Assembly: GCA_965372385.1 (NCBI GenBank)
Contig: CBDVCD010000211.1
Location: forward strand, 1 to 6,351
Reading direction: 5' to 3'
DNA length: 6,351 nucleotides
Source of the DNA: JASJBU01 sp965372385
Lineage (GTDB): Bacteria; Pseudomonadota; Gammaproteobacteria; Chromatiales; Chromatiaceae
The notes beneath the pieces were generated by a model. The model searched no databases. It was given only the letters and a program-made list of their open reading frames with translations, and was not told the origin of the DNA. Position 1 is the first letter of the stretch; the number at the start of each line of letters is the position of its first letter. Shown here in pieces: positions 5,635 through 6,351 of this stretch. The translations under genes and the position numbers were made by a program.

Positions 5635-6093
5635 ATGCTTGTAAGCGAAATCATGTCAAAATCACCCAAGTCGGTGACCCCGGAAACCAAGCTCCTGGAG
5701 GTGGTTTCCCTGATGTGCCTGTTCCGTTACAGCGGTTTGCCGGTGGAAGAGAATGGCGAATTACTTGGCATCATCGCGGAGAAGGATGTGCTGCACCGCA
5801 TGTTTCCCAAGTTGGAGGATTTTGCCGATATCATGGCAACACCTGATTACGATGCCATGATGGGCCAGTACAAGGATGTGGTGAATCTGAAGGTCGGTGA
5901 CGTGATGACCCCGCGGGTGGTAACGGTCAGCCCGGATGTGCATATCCTGCGGGCCGCCACTATCATGGTACGCCATAAATTCCGCCGCATACCCGTGGCC
6001 GATCACGGCAAGCTGGTTGGCATGCTCAGTCTGGGCGATATCCACAAGGCCATCTTTCAGGCCAATCTAGCCGAGAATATGTGTAAGGATTAG
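5635..6093 (+). CDS. Two-CBS-domain protein (152 aa)
   Basis: A small soluble protein made almost only of a tandem CBS pair (Bateman module), which typically binds adenine nucleotides. CBS 1 covers about residues 1-58 (VSEIMSKSPKSVTP, core SGLPV at 33-37, GIIAEKD ending D51). CBS 2 covers about 86-145 (VGDVMTPRVVTVSP, core RRIPV at 117-121, GMLSLGDI at 129-136). D135 with S132 fits the ribose-contacting S/TxxD signature; in CBS 1 the Ser/Thr position is Ala48. A linker (about 60-84) rich in Asp and Met joins them. There is no signal peptide, membrane segment or attached catalytic domain, so it may act as a free-standing sensor for a partner; which one cannot be told. It is divergent from nrdA with over 700 bases between, so a link to RNR is speculative. 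A terminator-like hairpin follows, suggesting a single-gene transcript. Confidence 0.9.
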   Translation: MLVSEIMSKSPKSVTPETKLLEVVSLMCLFRYSGLPVEENGELLGIIAEKDVLHRMFPKLEDFADIMATPDYDAMMGQYKDVVNLKVGDVMTPRVVTVSPDVHILRAATIMVRHKFRRIPVADHGKLVGMLSLGDIHKAIFQANLAENMCKD

Positions 6094-6120
6094 ACTGGAT
6101 TTCACTCATCCTGCCCAGGG

Positions 6121-6144
6121 CCAGCCCCGCACCGCGGGGTTTGG
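6121..6144 (+). terminator. Possible terminator hairpin after the CBS gene
   Basis: CCCCGC-ACC-GCGGGG (6125-6139) is a perfect 6-bp GC stem with a 3-base loop. The stem can extend through a G·T pair, an A-T pair and, past one bulged T, two C-G pairs (CC at 6121-6122 with GG at 6143-6144). It begins 28 bases after the stop. The following sequence is only moderately T-rich (TTTGGTCTTGCTCTT), so it is a weak intrinsic terminator at best. Confidence 0.5.
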
Positions 6145-6148
6145 TCTT

Positions 6149-6189
6149 GCTCTTATCTGACCTCTATCTTAATAGAGGAAGATAAGGGT
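6149..6189. repeat. Long stem-loop downstream of the CBS gene
   Basis: Two nested perfect stems: CTTATCT (6152-6158) with AGATAAG (6180-6186), and CCTCTAT (6161-6167) with ATAGAGG (6172-6178). They are separated by a GA/A internal bulge and capped by a CTTA tetraloop; two G·T pairs and one C-G pair can extend the base to 6149-6189. Neither strand has a T-run on its 3' side: the plus strand instead continues into GAAAAAAAG. A simple terminator is therefore unlikely. It may be a dispersed palindromic repeat or a structured RNA end. Confidence 0.6.
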
Positions 6190-6285
6190 TGCTGAAAAAA
6201 AGAATTATCCAATCTCACGCCCTTCCTCAGGCGACGTTCAATCGCAAAATCCTCTAATTAGTGTCCGTCCAGAAATAAGGTCATT
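6190..6285. other. Non-coding stretch, no feature recognised
   Basis: No open frame with a ribosome site and no clear palindrome. The stretch GTGTCCGTCCAGAAATAAGG (6261-6280) looks faintly familiar as sequence seen near transposase genes, but no second copy or transposase lies in the window. Confidence 0.3.
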
Positions 6286-6318
6286 CCCTCCCCCCGCGGG
6301 GGAGGGCTAGGGTGGGGG
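6286..6318. repeat. GC-rich palindromic repeat (REP-like)
   Basis: CCCTCCCCC (6286-6294), loop CGC, GGGGGAGGG (6298-6306) form a perfect 9-bp stem, followed by CTAGGGTGGGGG (6307-6318). The combination of a GGGGGAGGG stem with a trailing GGGTGGGGG resembles REP-like intergenic repeats that I recall as common in proteobacteria; copy number in this genome cannot be judged from one window. Confidence 0.55.
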
Positions 6319-6351
6319 CGATCATATGGCGTTGAATTTCATGCCATTACT

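Noticed and set aside
6326..6351. Start of a further plus-strand gene (ATG at 6326, MALNFMPLL) behind a G-rich stretch
   Set aside because: Only eight codons before the window ends and the G-rich stretch is part of a palindromic repeat; not supportable.

Overview
The window holds three protein genes. Two of them form a class Ia ribonucleotide reductase (RNR) operon on the minus strand: nrdA, encoding the large subunit and interrupted in frame by an intein, followed by nrdB, encoding the small subunit and cut by the left window edge. The third, on the plus strand, encodes a small two-CBS-domain protein and is divergent from nrdA. The NrdA type (two N-terminal ATP-cones, about 958 residues after intein removal, C-terminal CxxC) resembles Pseudomonas-type enzymes. 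Together with the GC-rich coding sequence and the NrdR and DnaA sites in the promoter, this suggests a gammaproteobacterium. A closer placement, for example among sulfur-oxidising Chromatiales-like lineages, would be a guess.

Layout: 1-716, nrdB (minus, partial). 717-872, gap filled mostly by an imperfect inverted-repeat element. 873-4883, nrdA (minus), with an intein at 2400-3533 that carries a LAGLIDADG homing endonuclease. 4884-5212, an unusually long, hairpin-rich nrdA leader. 5215-5310, the nrd control region: a strong sigma70-type promoter with one NrdR box on the -10 and one abutting the -35, then two perfect DnaA boxes upstream. 5311-5634, the rest of the divergent intergenic region. 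5635-6093, the CBS-domain gene. 6094-6351, non-coding, with a terminator-like hairpin, a long 7+7 bp stem-loop and a GC-rich palindromic repeat.

NrdA and NrdB together reduce ribonucleoside diphosphates to deoxyribonucleoside diphosphates. The ATP-cones sense dATP/ATP. NrdR represses transcription when deoxynucleotides are plentiful, and DnaA boxes can couple expression to replication initiation. The most notable feature is the intein. It splits the substrate-specificity loop (loop 2) of NrdA between its conserved Gln and Gly, and its canonical His-Asn end is followed by Gly rather than the Cys, Ser or Thr that standard splicing needs. No clearly new multi-gene system is visible. The unusual material is this intein junction and several non-coding palindromic elements.
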